Positions 50,980-58,677 of a stretch of DNA of 64,000 bases are shown piece by piece (position 1 is the first letter of the stretch; each line of letters starts with the position of its first letter). The translations under genes and the position numbers were made by a program. This DNA comes from Microbacterium sp. p3-SID336. Its GTDB lineage: Bacteria; Actinomycetota; Actinomycetes; Actinomycetales; Microbacteriaceae. The notes below the pieces were generated by a model, which saw only the letters and a program-made list of their open reading frames with translations, did no database searches and was not told where the DNA came from. Location of the stretch: contig NZ_JALXPE010000008.1 in assembly GCF_025143365.1 (NCBI RefSeq), positions 16,536-80,535 of the forward strand, read 5' to 3'.

Positions 50980-51315
50980 TCACGCGCCGATCAGGCGACT
51001 CGCTGCGAGCCTGTTGATCGACACGTGCTGCTCGGCGGCGTCGAGAGCCAAGCGTCGATGCGCCTCGGGTGTGAGCCGCACCATGAACTTGCCCGAGTAC
51101 GACCGGTCGGCGATGGCGACGGGGGGGTTCTCCCCGTTCGCGGCCATGTCCTCCAGCACGTCGGCCACCAGAGCGCGGATGCCGAGGAAGGCGTCCGCCT
51201 GGTCCTCGGACAGCCACGACAGCGACGGAAATTCGGCCACCGTACCGACATAGGCGTCATCCTCCGCTGACCAGCGCACACGGTACGTGTAGTGATCTGC
51301 TCTCGTCTCGGTCAT
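50980..51315 (-). CDS. hicB: HicB-family antitoxin
   Basis: A 111-residue HicB: an N-terminal partially degraded RNase-H-like fold (YTYRVRWSAEDDAYVGTVAEFP and SWLSEDQADAF) and a C-terminal ribbon-helix-helix (GKFMVRLTPEAHRRLAL, SINRLAASRLI) that binds DNA. It neutralises HicA and represses the operon. Its ATG overlaps the hicA stop. Confidence 0.88.
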   Translation of the reverse strand: MTETRADHYTYRVRWSAEDDAYVGTVAEFPSLSWLSEDQADAFLGIRALVADVLEDMAANGENPPVAIADRSYSGKFMVRLTPEAHRRLALDAAEQHVSINRLAASRLIGA

Positions 51316-51563
51316 GCGCCCGATCCCTTCAGTCGGTCGATCGCCGCCAGCACCTGACGCACCTGGTAGGCCTTGGCGGCGCCGTGGTCGTTCTGGATGT
51401 CGACCCGCGGGTCTCCTGGCCACGGCATCCGGTAGACGCGATGCGACGTGCCATGGTGCCGCGGGTCCCCGAAATGGTGATCGCACACCTTCACGAGATC
51501 CGCGAACCGCACGCCGCGCGGGCTGGCACGCATCTGCGCCTCGATCCTCTCGATGCTGCTCAT
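51312..51563 (-). CDS. hicA: HicA-like mRNA interferase toxin
   Basis: An 83-residue protein with a HicA-like double-stranded-RNA-binding fold: FADLVKVCDHHFGD, then GTSHRVYRMPWPGDPRVDIQ containing the catalytic-type His, and a final AYQVRQVLAAIDRL helix. The order hicA-hicB with a 4-nt overlap is standard. It is close to typical HicA length. The palindrome upstream leaves no room for a normal ribosome-binding site. Confidence 0.82.
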   Translation of the reverse strand: MSSIERIEAQMRASPRGVRFADLVKVCDHHFGDPRHHGTSHRVYRMPWPGDPRVDIQNDHGAAKAYQVRQVLAAIDRLKGSGA

Positions 51564-51573
51564 GGTCGATGAC

Positions 51574-51591
51574 GGTATCAATAATGATACC
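51574..51591 (-). promoter_or_regulatory. hicAB operator palindrome
   Basis: GGTATCA (51574-51580) and TGATACC (51585-51591) form a perfect inverted repeat around ATAA. It ends 10 bp upstream of the hicA ATG and contains TATCAT on the minus strand, a near-consensus -10 box. HicB repression at this site is the expected control. Confidence 0.7.
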
Positions 51592-51737
51592 AGTCCGTTT
51601 CGGGGCCTGTGGATGAGTCTCGGTCCGGCGAGATTCACCCAAGGCACGCGCCGACCCACGCCGACCACCGGCGGAGATTCTTGGACGCGGACATGTATCA
51701 GGCCGCTCTTGCCGCGCTCCTGGTAGGTGTGATCACA

Positions 51738-52373
51738 ATGGGCTTCATGATCGACGGTGCTCCCGGCGCCGCCCCCCTCGATCCTGCATCCGACGACGGC
51801 CGGGCACGGTGGGAACGTGCCGCGGACCTCTTCGGCGCATGGCGCGAAGGCGACGGCCGCGCGATGGACGACCTGGTGCGTCTCATGACGCCCGTGCTCT
51901 GGCACGTCGTCCGCGCCTACGGGCTCGAACGCACCCTCGCCGAGGACGTCGTGCAGACGACGTGGCTGCAGCTCGTGCGGGGCCACGGCTCCATCGCCGA
52001 CCCGCGCGCCGTCTCCGCCTGGCTCACCACGACCGCCCGGCGCGAGGCGTGGAAGATCGGCAAGGCGCACGGCCGGGTCGACACCGCCGAGTCGGACGAC
52101 CTCGACGCGCTTCTTCCGGAGCAGGCCTCCGCGGAAGAGCACGCCACCCTGGGCGACGAGAACCGTCGCCTCTGGCACGCCGTTCGCCGCCTCGCGGAAC
52201 GCTGCCAACGACTCCTGCGCGTGATCGCCTTCGAGGACCGCCCCGACTACGCCAGGATCGCCGCCGACCTGTCCATGCCCGTGGGAAGCATCGGGCCCAC
52301 GCGCAGCCGATGCCTGGCGAAACTGCGCGACCTGCTCGACGCGCCCGCACCGCGGAAGGGAGGCACCCCATGA
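51738..52373 (+). CDS. ECF-type RNA polymerase sigma factor
   Basis: A ~211-residue sigma factor. Region 2 spans DLFGAWREGDGRAMDDLVRL to AEDVVQTTWLQLVRGHGSI, with WLTTTARREAWKI as the -10-recognising end. Region 4 spans LWHAVRRLAERCQRLLRVIA to PVGSIGPTRSRCLAKLRDLL. Regions 1, 3 are absent, as in ECF factors. No membrane anti-sigma gene is adjacent. The next gene overlaps it by ATGA and the operon continues to proteases. Start 51738 has TAGGTG upstream; ATG 51747 is the alternative. Confidence 0.9.
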   Translation: MGFMIDGAPGAAPLDPASDDGRARWERAADLFGAWREGDGRAMDDLVRLMTPVLWHVVRAYGLERTLAEDVVQTTWLQLVRGHGSIADPRAVSAWLTTTARREAWKIGKAHGRVDTAESDDLDALLPEQASAEEHATLGDENRRLWHAVRRLAERCQRLLRVIAFEDRPDYARIAADLSMPVGSIGPTRSRCLAKLRDLLDAPAPRKGGTP

Positions 52374-52825
52374 CCGATGTCGAAGACGCCCGCCTGTTCG
52401 CCCGGCTGCGCGCACTGTGGCACGACGTGGATCCGGTGCCGGCCGGCCTGATCGACCGCATGGTCGCCGCCGTCGCCGCCGATGGCCTGAACCGCGAGTA
52501 CGCTCTGCTCACCCTCGTCGAAGGGCACCTGGGCGCCGTCCGCGGAGACGCCGACGCCCTCACGCTGCAGTTCAGCGACGGCACCACCAGCGTCCTGCTG
52601 CACGTGACGACGACCGCCTCAGGGCGCCGCCGCATCGACGGCTGGGTCGACACCGCCTCGGCCGAGATCGAGCTCGTGCAGGGCGATCGCACCAAGACCA
52701 CGACACCCGAGGACACCGGGCGCTTCGTGTTCGACGAGGTGCCGCCCGGCCTGAGCAGGGTGCGCCTGACGACGACGGTCGCCGACCAGGAGCGCACGCT
52801 GGAGACCCCGCAGTTCGAACTGTGA
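52370..52825 (+). CDS. Small two-part protein with a C-terminal beta-sandwich, partner of the sigma factor
   Basis: A 151-residue soluble protein. Residues ~1-50 are helical (DARLFARLRALWHDVDPVP, GLIDRMVAAVAAD), in the place and style of a small sigma-binding helix domain. Residues ~55-150 look like a carboxypeptidase-regulatory-like beta-sandwich (RIDGWVDTASAEIEL, GRFVFDEVPPGLSRVRL). I do not recognise a named family. It overlaps the sigma gene and is 47 bp before the protease. A soluble anti-sigma or adaptor role is inference. Confidence 0.75.
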   Translation: MTDVEDARLFARLRALWHDVDPVPAGLIDRMVAAVAADGLNREYALLTLVEGHLGAVRGDADALTLQFSDGTTSVLLHVTTTASGRRRIDGWVDTASAEIELVQGDRTKTTTPEDTGRFVFDEVPPGLSRVRLTTTVADQERTLETPQFEL

Positions 52826-52872
52826 GACCCGCGCCCGACGACGACGCGGGCGACCCGCGGAGAGGATGACCG

Positions 52873-54444
52873 ATGGAGCAGCCCCAGGGATGGACGTGGC
52901 AGGACCGCGCGGAGGGATCGATCCGCCGCGGCACGGCGCTCGACCCGAGCACGGAGCCGGTGGACGGCATCCGCGCGTTCCCCACCGCCTACCTGCCGGA
53001 GCGACTGCTGATCACGCGCGTGGTCGGCGATCAGGAGGCCTACGACCGCGAGGTGCGCACCCTGCGCGATGCCGCCGACTCCTTCGGCTGGCGGCTGGAG
53101 ATCGAGTCCTCCGCACGGGAGACCGGCGACGGCGAGCTCGTCCCCGGTGTCGCCGGGTTCCTGCGTGCGCGCCTGACCACGCCGGATGAGCCGACCAGGG
53201 GAGAGTCTCCGGTGGCACCGGACGCCTGGCGCGTGCTGCAGCGCGCCCGCCGACTGTCCCGGTCGAGCATGCCGCGCACCAGCCTGGAGCACGTGCTCTC
53301 CATCGACCCCGTCGGGCTCAACCCCTTCACCCGGACGAACCCGTTCACGCGGACCAACCCGTTCACGCGGACGAACCCCGTGCGCGGCGCGGGAGCCGGG
53401 ACCGGCGGCAGCGACGACTACCTCGAGCCGGGGCGCGGCGCCAGGCAGCCGGTCACCTGGCTCGGCCCTGCGCCTGTGCGGTCGCGGGCTCCGAAGCAGG
53501 GACGGCGTCCGGTCGTCGCGGTGCTCGACACCGGATGCGGCGAGCACTCCTGGCTGCCCGCCGACGTCGTGACGAGGCACGTCGAACTGGACGGCGTCCC
53601 CGTCGGGCTCACGGACGACGCCGACCCCGAGCGCTACCCGGATCTGTACGGGCAGCTCGATGGGGAGATCGATGCCGTCGCGGGGCACGGCACCTTCATC
53701 GCCGGCATCGTGCGGCAGTGCGCGCCCGACGCCGACATCCTCGCGATCCGCGTCGCCGGTGCGCTCGGCGTGGTCGACGAGAGCACGCTGCTGGAGACGG
53801 TCGCGCAGGTCGTCGAGCTGCTCCGACGGCACCGCGAGGACCCGAAGACCGGCTTCCCCATCGACGTGCTCAATCTGTCCCTCAGCTACTACCACGAGAC
53901 CCCGACCGACGGCCTGTTCAGCCGCACGCTGTACGAGCTGCTCGCGAAGGCGCGCGAGCTCGGCTGCGTGGTCGTGTGCTCGGCGGGGAACGACGCCATC
54001 GACCGCCCCTCGTTCCCCGCCTCGCTGTGGCCGTGGCCGGGCTCGGACAACGGGCTGCCCGTCGACAAGGGCGCGCCGCACGTCGCCGTCGGTGCGCTGA
54101 ACCCGTCCGCGAAGTCGGTCGCGCTGTTCTCCAACGTCGGCCCCTGGGTGCACGTGTACGCGCCGGGAGCGGCCGTTGTCAGCACCTCGCCCGCCTTCCT
54201 CGGCGGGGCGCAGGCGGCGACCAGAGCCGACGTCGACGGTCTGCGGCGCGAGACCCTGGACCCCGACGACTATCGCGGCGGCTTCGCGGTGTGGAGCGGC
54301 ACGTCGTTCGCAGCGCCGTACCTGGCCGGACGCATCGCGGCACAGCTGGGCACGGTGCCGGCGCAGGGCGTGAGCGCAGCGGTGGCGGCGAAGGCCGTGG
54401 ACGCGGTGCTCTCCGCGCTGCCGACACCCACCGACCGCGGCTGA
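52873..54444 (+). CDS. Subtilisin-like (S8) serine protease with N-terminal extension
   Basis: A 523-residue protease without signal peptide, so probably cytosolic. The catalytic triad is Asp219 (VAVLDTGCG), His272 (VAGHGTFIAGIV) and Ser478 (WSGTSFAAPYLAG), with oxyanion Asn373 (CSAGND). A ~150-residue N-terminal domain precedes a hexapeptide repeat NPFTRT occurring three times (residues 150-167), which links it to the protease domain. The ATG at 52873 follows GGAGAGG. It is in an operon with the sigma factor and the CHAT protein; autoprocessing at the repeat is possible but unproven. Confidence 0.9.
   Translation: MEQPQGWTWQDRAEGSIRRGTALDPSTEPVDGIRAFPTAYLPERLLITRVVGDQEAYDREVRTLRDAADSFGWRLEIESSARETGDGELVPGVAGFLRARLTTPDEPTRGESPVAPDAWRVLQRARRLSRSSMPRTSLEHVLSIDPVGLNPFTRTNPFTRTNPFTRTNPVRGAGAGTGGSDDYLEPGRGARQPVTWLGPAPVRSRAPKQGRRPVVAVLDTGCGEHSWLPADVVTRHVELDGVPVGLTDDADPERYPDLYGQLDGEIDAVAGHGTFIAGIVRQCAPDADILAIRVAGALGVVDESTLLETVAQVVELLRRHREDPKTGFPIDVLNLSLSYYHETPTDGLFSRTLYELLAKARELGCVVVCSAGNDAIDRPSFPASLWPWPGSDNGLPVDKGAPHVAVGALNPSAKSVALFSNVGPWVHVYAPGAAVVSTSPAFLGGAQAATRADVDGLRRETLDPDDYRGGFAVWSGTSFAAPYLAGRIAAQLGTVPAQGVSAAVAAKAVDAVLSALPTPTDRG
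53320..53373 (+). repeat. 18-bp triple tandem repeat encoding NPFTRT
   Basis: Three in-frame 18-bp units, 53320-53337, 53338-53355 and 53356-53373, differ by one or a few synonymous bases. They encode three copies of NPFTRT and are followed by NP, at the junction between the N-terminal domain and the subtilisin domain. Confidence 0.9.
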
Positions 54445-54492
54445 CGGCCCGCCGCTCTTCCCCGCGCGTCGGCGGCACGGCATCCTGGACGA

Positions 54493-56934
54493 ATGCCCCT
54501 GTCCGCCACCGAGCTGCACCGGCGCGGCGTCGAGGCGGCGAACGCACGGCGGTTCACCCAGGCTCGACGCGCGCTCGATGCGGCCGCCGCCCGCACGGAC
54601 GATCCCGACCTGCGCGCGCGGATCGACGGCACCAGCGCCTACGTGCTCACGCAGACCGGGGATCCGGCTGCCGCGGAGGCCCTGTGCCGTGCGGCCCTCT
54701 CCCGCGACGGGCTGCGGCCGGAGACGGTCGCGCTGCTCAGCGGTCAGCTCGGGACGCTGCTCATGCATCGCGGGCGGCTTCCCGAGGCCGAGGAGATGCT
54801 GTCCCGTGCGGTCGAGGCCCTCGCGGGGGCGGAGACCACCGAACTCGCCAACTGCCTGATGAACCGCGCCGTGGTGCGCATGCAGCGGCGCGAACTGGAC
54901 CCCTGCATCAGCGACCTCCGCCGCGCGATCGCGATCTACGAGGTGACCGACGCCCACGGCCCGCTCGCGGAGGCCACGCACAACCTGGGGTATGCGGCGC
55001 TGCTCGGCGGCGACCTCGTCGGCGCGCTCGCGCTGATGACCCGGTCCCGTCCGGCCCTGGCCGAGCTGAGCGACCTGGCGGCCGCGATCAGCGACCTCGA
55101 CCGCGCCGAGGTGCTCCGCGACGCGGGTCTCACGACCGAGGCGGAGGCCCTGCTGGAACGAGTGGCCGTCCAGTTCGGGGCGCAGCGGATGCGGCAAGCC
55201 CGCGGCGAGGCGGAGTTCCATCTGGCGCGATCGCTGCTGCGCCACGACGCGCCGGCCGCGGAGCGCGCCGCCCGCCGTGCCGCGCGCCGGTTCGCGGCGC
55301 TCGCCAACCCGGGCTGGGCGGCGCGGGCCGACGCCGTGCGGCTCGAGGCACGGCAGCGCTCCCGCCCCGACCGCCCGATCGACGCGGCGGAGTGCGAGCG
55401 CGTCGCGCGGGATCTCGATCGCGCCGGCTTCCGGACCGAAGCCGCGGGACTGCGACTGACCGCGCGGAGAGGGGACGCACGACGTCTGCCCCGCATCCCG
55501 GCGTCGGCGCCCACGCCGCTGCGGCTGCGCGCGCACGAGGTCAGGGCGGCACGGGCGGCCCTGCAGGGGCGGGACCGGGAGGCGCTGCGGGCGGCGGCGG
55601 ACGGACTGGAGCTGCTCGCGGGCTGGCAGCAGTCGTTCGGAGCCCTCGACCTGCAGGCGTCCGTCGCGATGCACGGCAGCGACCTGATGTTCACCGGACT
55701 CGCGGCGGCGGCGCGGCTGCGCGACCCGGAGACGCTGTTCGCGTGGTCCGAGCGGGCACGACACCTCAGCCAGCAGGTCGCGCCCGTGCGGCCGCCGCAC
55801 GACACCGAGCTCGCGACGGACCTGGCCGAGCTGCGGATGCTGCGCGCCGAGCTCGCCGGGGCCGACTGGACCACCGATGCGAGGGTGCGCGCGCTGCGGG
55901 ACCGGGTGCGGGAACGGCAGTGGTCGGCCACCGGGTCGGGCGCGACCAGGGAGCGGCTCGGGCTGACCGAGGTCGCGGCGGTCCTTCCCGCGGACGCGGC
56001 CGTGCTGGCGTACGTGTTCACGGGGACCGCGCTGCTCGGGGTGGCGGTGACCCGTACCGACGCGACCGTCGTGGACCTGGCGTGGCCGCGGGTGCGGGCA
56101 GCGCTCGACGGCCTGCGGGCCGACCTGGACATGGCCGCGCTGACCAGGGGCGGCGCCATGGGCCCCGTCACGGAGCGGGCGCTGGCGACGCGCCTGCAGC
56201 GGCTGGACGCGGACCTGCTGGCCCCGATGCGCCGTGCCGCCCCGGACGCCTCGCGCGTGGCGATCACGGTGCCGGGCATCCTCGGCGGAGTGCCCTGGGC
56301 GATGCTCCCGGGCATGCGCGGTGCGCCCTTCACTCTCGCGACATCGGTGTCGCGCTGGCTCGGCGAGGAGCGGAGACCCAGGGCCGAGGCCGCAGCGGTG
56401 GGCTTCGCAGCGGGCCCCCGTGTGCCCAGGGCGGGCGAGGAGGTGGCCCGCGCTGCGGTCGCCTGGCGCGGTCTCGGTGCGACGGCCGTACGCGAGGGTT
56501 CGGCGGCGACGGTGGCCGCGGTGACAGCGCTCGCGGGAGGGGCCGACGTGCTGCACATCGCCGCGCACGGGCGGCATGCGGTGGACAATCCGCTGTTCTC
56601 CGGGTTCGAGTTGAGCGACGGCATCCTGTTCGGGTACGACGTCGACCTGATCCCCCGGGTTCCGCGGACCGTGATCCTCTCGGCGTGCGAGCTGGGACGG
56701 TCGTCCGTGCGGTGGGGCGAGGAGGCCCTCGGCATGACGCGGGTGTGGCTGCACGCGGGGACGGAGTGCGTGATCGCGGCTCCGGTCGCGGTGCCGGACG
56801 ACGATGCGTGCGAGCTCCTGAGTGCGGTGCACGCGGCACTCGCCGCCGGGGAGGCTCCGGCCGATGCCCTCACCTCGGCGGTCGCCGCGACGGGCGTGAT
56901 CGCACCGTTCCAGTGCCACGGCGACGGATTCTGA
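54493..56934 (+). CDS. TPR-CHAT protein (caspase-like cysteine protease)
   Basis: An 813-residue protein. Residues ~1-420 are TPR-like helical pairs (RRGVEAANARRFTQARRAL, ATHNLGYAALLGGDLVGAL). A CHAT domain fills the C-terminal ~300 residues: VPGILGGVPWAMLPGM, VLHIAAHGRHAVDNPLFSGF with catalytic His692, and VILSACELG with Cys732, then WLHAGTECVIAAPVAVPD. CHAT proteases cleave partner proteins when their repeats sense a trigger, as in the type III-E TPR-CHAT. It follows the S8 protease by 48 bp and is the last gene of the operon. Confidence 0.9.
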   Translation: MPLSATELHRRGVEAANARRFTQARRALDAAAARTDDPDLRARIDGTSAYVLTQTGDPAAAEALCRAALSRDGLRPETVALLSGQLGTLLMHRGRLPEAEEMLSRAVEALAGAETTELANCLMNRAVVRMQRRELDPCISDLRRAIAIYEVTDAHGPLAEATHNLGYAALLGGDLVGALALMTRSRPALAELSDLAAAISDLDRAEVLRDAGLTTEAEALLERVAVQFGAQRMRQARGEAEFHLARSLLRHDAPAAERAARRAARRFAALANPGWAARADAVRLEARQRSRPDRPIDAAECERVARDLDRAGFRTEAAGLRLTARRGDARRLPRIPASAPTPLRLRAHEVRAARAALQGRDREALRAAADGLELLAGWQQSFGALDLQASVAMHGSDLMFTGLAAAARLRDPETLFAWSERARHLSQQVAPVRPPHDTELATDLAELRMLRAELAGADWTTDARVRALRDRVRERQWSATGSGATRERLGLTEVAAVLPADAAVLAYVFTGTALLGVAVTRTDATVVDLAWPRVRAALDGLRADLDMAALTRGGAMGPVTERALATRLQRLDADLLAPMRRAAPDASRVAITVPGILGGVPWAMLPGMRGAPFTLATSVSRWLGEERRPRAEAAAVGFAAGPRVPRAGEEVARAAVAWRGLGATAVREGSAATVAAVTALAGGADVLHIAAHGRHAVDNPLFSGFELSDGILFGYDVDLIPRVPRTVILSACELGRSSVRWGEEALGMTRVWLHAGTECVIAAPVAVPDDDACELLSAVHAALAAGEAPADALTSAVAATGVIAPFQCHGDGF

Positions 56935-57183
56935 TCCTTTTTCTCCAATCGGTGTATCAGAACCGCAGCCGTGCCCTCCTGTTCTTCAGAAGGTGCCAGG
57001 CGAAGGGCCTCGAAGAGCGGGGCGCGAGGGAGGCGCAGTCGAATCTGGGGAATCGCGCACTGGGGAGTGCGAAGAACGACAGGACACCATCTGCTCGGGG
57101 GATGCCGCGGTCTGCAGGCGCGGCACCCTCGCAGGGCCTCGGCGATCTGGGGACGCCGGGGCCCTCGGCCTGTCCGGCCACCG

Positions 57184-57531
57184 TCACAGGTCGAGGAAGT
57201 CGCCGAGCCACAGCCGCACCGCGGCGAGGCACGGGGCCGATACGGAGCCGGAGATGCCGGTGATCCGCTCCCGCGTCAGGGTGCGCGGCTGCTCGGTCAT
57301 GATCCACGAGGGTCGATCGAGGCCGCTGGGTCCCTCCACGCGGATGTGATTGGGCCAGCCGCGGTCGTTCGTCGTGATCGGCAGCCCGATCACGAGCGTC
57401 GTCACGGCGTCCAGGTATCCGGCGGAGGAGACGATGAGGACCGGCCGATGCCCGCCCTGCTCACGTCCGCGCACCGGCTCCAGCGTCACCCACACGATCG
57501 CACCGGGCGCGAGGTCGCGCTCTGCCGTCAC
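57184..57531 (-). CDS. PemK/MazF-family endoribonuclease toxin
   Basis: A 115-residue SH3-like PemK/MazF protein: GAIVWVTLEPVRGREQGGHRPVLIVS is the usual N-terminal barrel, with TTLVIGLPITT and SWIMTEQPRTLTRERI matching the later strands, the latter including the family's conserved Thr/Gln region. GTG 57531 overlaps the antitoxin stop by 4 nt and is preferred to an upstream ATG inside the antitoxin gene. It cleaves mRNA when free of antitoxin. Confidence 0.88.
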   Translation of the reverse strand: MTAERDLAPGAIVWVTLEPVRGREQGGHRPVLIVSSAGYLDAVTTLVIGLPITTNDRGWPNHIRVEGPSGLDRPSWIMTEQPRTLTRERITGISGSVSAPCLAAVRLWLGDFLDL

Positions 57532-57761
57532 CGAGCGTCCGCGGCTTCCGTCATCTCCCACTCCGCGGTCTCGTCCGCGTGCGACGCGGCGGCCTCGGCG
57601 GAGGTGGCAGCCACGGCGGCGCGCAGGGACTCGAGCCGCCGGCGTCGATCCTCCGCATCGGCGAGGTGCGCGAGATGCGCGCCGAGAGTCAGCCCGTCAC
57701 GGGCCGCCTGCTCCTTCAGACGATCGCGGAGGTCGTCGCTCACCTTGATCGTCGTGGTCAT
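57528..57761 (-). CDS. Antitoxin of the PemK/MazF-type pair (ribbon-helix-helix)
   Basis: A 77-residue protein. The N-terminal TTIKVSDDLRDRLKEQA is a ribbon-helix-helix DNA-binding segment, and the acidic, Ala/Glu-rich C-terminus (EWEMTEAADAR end) is suited to wrap the toxin. It precedes and overlaps the toxin gene (GTGA). The palindrome ATACTC-C-GAGTAT covers its start codon. Confidence 0.87.
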   Translation of the reverse strand: MTTTIKVSDDLRDRLKEQAARDGLTLGAHLAHLADAEDRRRRLESLRAAVAATSAEAAASHADETAEWEMTEAADAR

Positions 57762-57774
57762 ACTCCGAGTATAC
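57760..57774 (-). promoter_or_regulatory. Operator and -10 box overlapping the antitoxin start; probably leaderless
   Basis: On the minus strand TATACT (57773-57768) is a near-consensus -10 box ending 6 bp before the ATG at 57761, so transcription should begin at or very near the A of ATG. The palindrome ATACTC-C-GAGTAT (57760-57772) spans the -10 to the start codon, fitting autorepression. Confidence 0.65.
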
Positions 57775-57779
57775 CGAGG

Positions 57780-58565
57780 TCAGGCGATGAGGACCTGGTA
57801 GCCGGCGTCGCGGAGAGATTGCACCGAGGCTTCGGCGGCGCCGTCGTCGGTGATGACCATGGCGAACAGGTCGGGCCCGCCCACCGTCGCGAAGGACTCG
57901 ACGCCGAGCTTGCTGCCGTCGGTCACGACCACGGCTCGCCGGGCGCGTTCGGCCATCATCCGGTTGACGGCGGCCTCCCGCTCGTCCTGCGTGGTGGCCC
58001 CGGCTGCGGCATCCATGCCGTTCACGCCGATGAAGGCGAGGTCGAGGCGGACGCCGCGCAGCAGCTGCTCGACGAACGGCCCGACCAGCTCATACGTGCG
58101 GGAGTGGATCACGCCGCCGGTGACGACGACCTTGATGTCCGGCCGCGTGGCCAGCTGTGCCGCGATGTTCACCGCGTTCGTGACCACCGTGACCCCGCCG
58201 TCGGCCGCCAGGTCGTCGCGTGCGGCGAGCGCTGCGGCGATCGCGGTCGTCGTGGTGCCGCCCGACAGCCCGACCACCATCCCCGGCGCCACGAGTGCCG
58301 CGGCCGCCTGGGCGATGCTGGCCTTCTCATGCGTGCGCTGATGGCTCTTGTAGCGGATCGGCAGTTCGTAGGCCACGGTCTGCGCCACCGCGCCGCCGTG
58401 CGTGCGCGTGAGCAGGCGCTGCGCGGCCAGGGTGTCCAGGTCGCGGCGGGTCGTGGCAGGGGAGGCCTCGAAACGGTCCACCAGCTCCTCCACCGTGACC
58501 TCTCCGCTCGCGGCGAGGAGATCGAGGATCGCGTTGAGGCGCGCCGCGCGCTTCACCGCGTCCAC
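57780..58565 (-). CDS. DeoR-family transcriptional regulator (AgaR/GlpR-like)
   Basis: A 261-residue DeoR protein: N-terminal HTH (RLNAILDLLAASGEVTVEEL, ASPATTRRDLDTLAAQ, RTHGGAV) and a C-terminal phosphosugar-sensing domain with VGLSGGTTTTAIA and FIGVNGMD, ending in VVVTDGSKLGVESFA. Such regulators respond to phosphorylated sugars. It stands next to the aldolase/kinase/isomerase genes on the same strand and probably controls them and the divergent ABC transporter. Confidence 0.92.
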   Translation of the reverse strand: MDAVKRAARLNAILDLLAASGEVTVEELVDRFEASPATTRRDLDTLAAQRLLTRTHGGAVAQTVAYELPIRYKSHQRTHEKASIAQAAAALVAPGMVVGLSGGTTTTAIAAALAARDDLAADGGVTVVTNAVNIAAQLATRPDIKVVVTGGVIHSRTYELVGPFVEQLLRGVRLDLAFIGVNGMDAAAGATTQDEREAAVNRMMAERARRAVVVTDGSKLGVESFATVGGPDLFAMVITDDGAAEASVQSLRDAGYQVLIA

Positions 58566-58677
58566 CCCGTCGCGTGCACCCCGTCGAATGCCGCCCCCGC
58601 GCCGCTCCGGGCGCCGCCGCGTCCCTCCGCCCTCGCGCCGCTCACGGCGCCACCGTCTCCGCCCGCTCTCGCGCTCC

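Noticed and set aside
52024..56919. A 1,631-codon open frame on the - strand opposite the sigma/S8/CHAT operon
   Set aside because: Composition is that of a GC-bias shadow frame; the + strand carries intact catalytic motifs across the same span.
51738..56934. Calling the TPR-CHAT locus a type III-E CRISPR system
   Set aside because: No gRAMP effector, Csx30/Csx31 or repeat array is visible; only the protease type and an ECF sigma factor are shared.
56935..57183. Possible attachment site, tRNA remnant or small RNA between the CHAT gene and the toxin gene
   Set aside because: I could not find an acceptor stem, T-loop or convincing repeat; only a T-rich patch directly after the CHAT stop that may aid termination.
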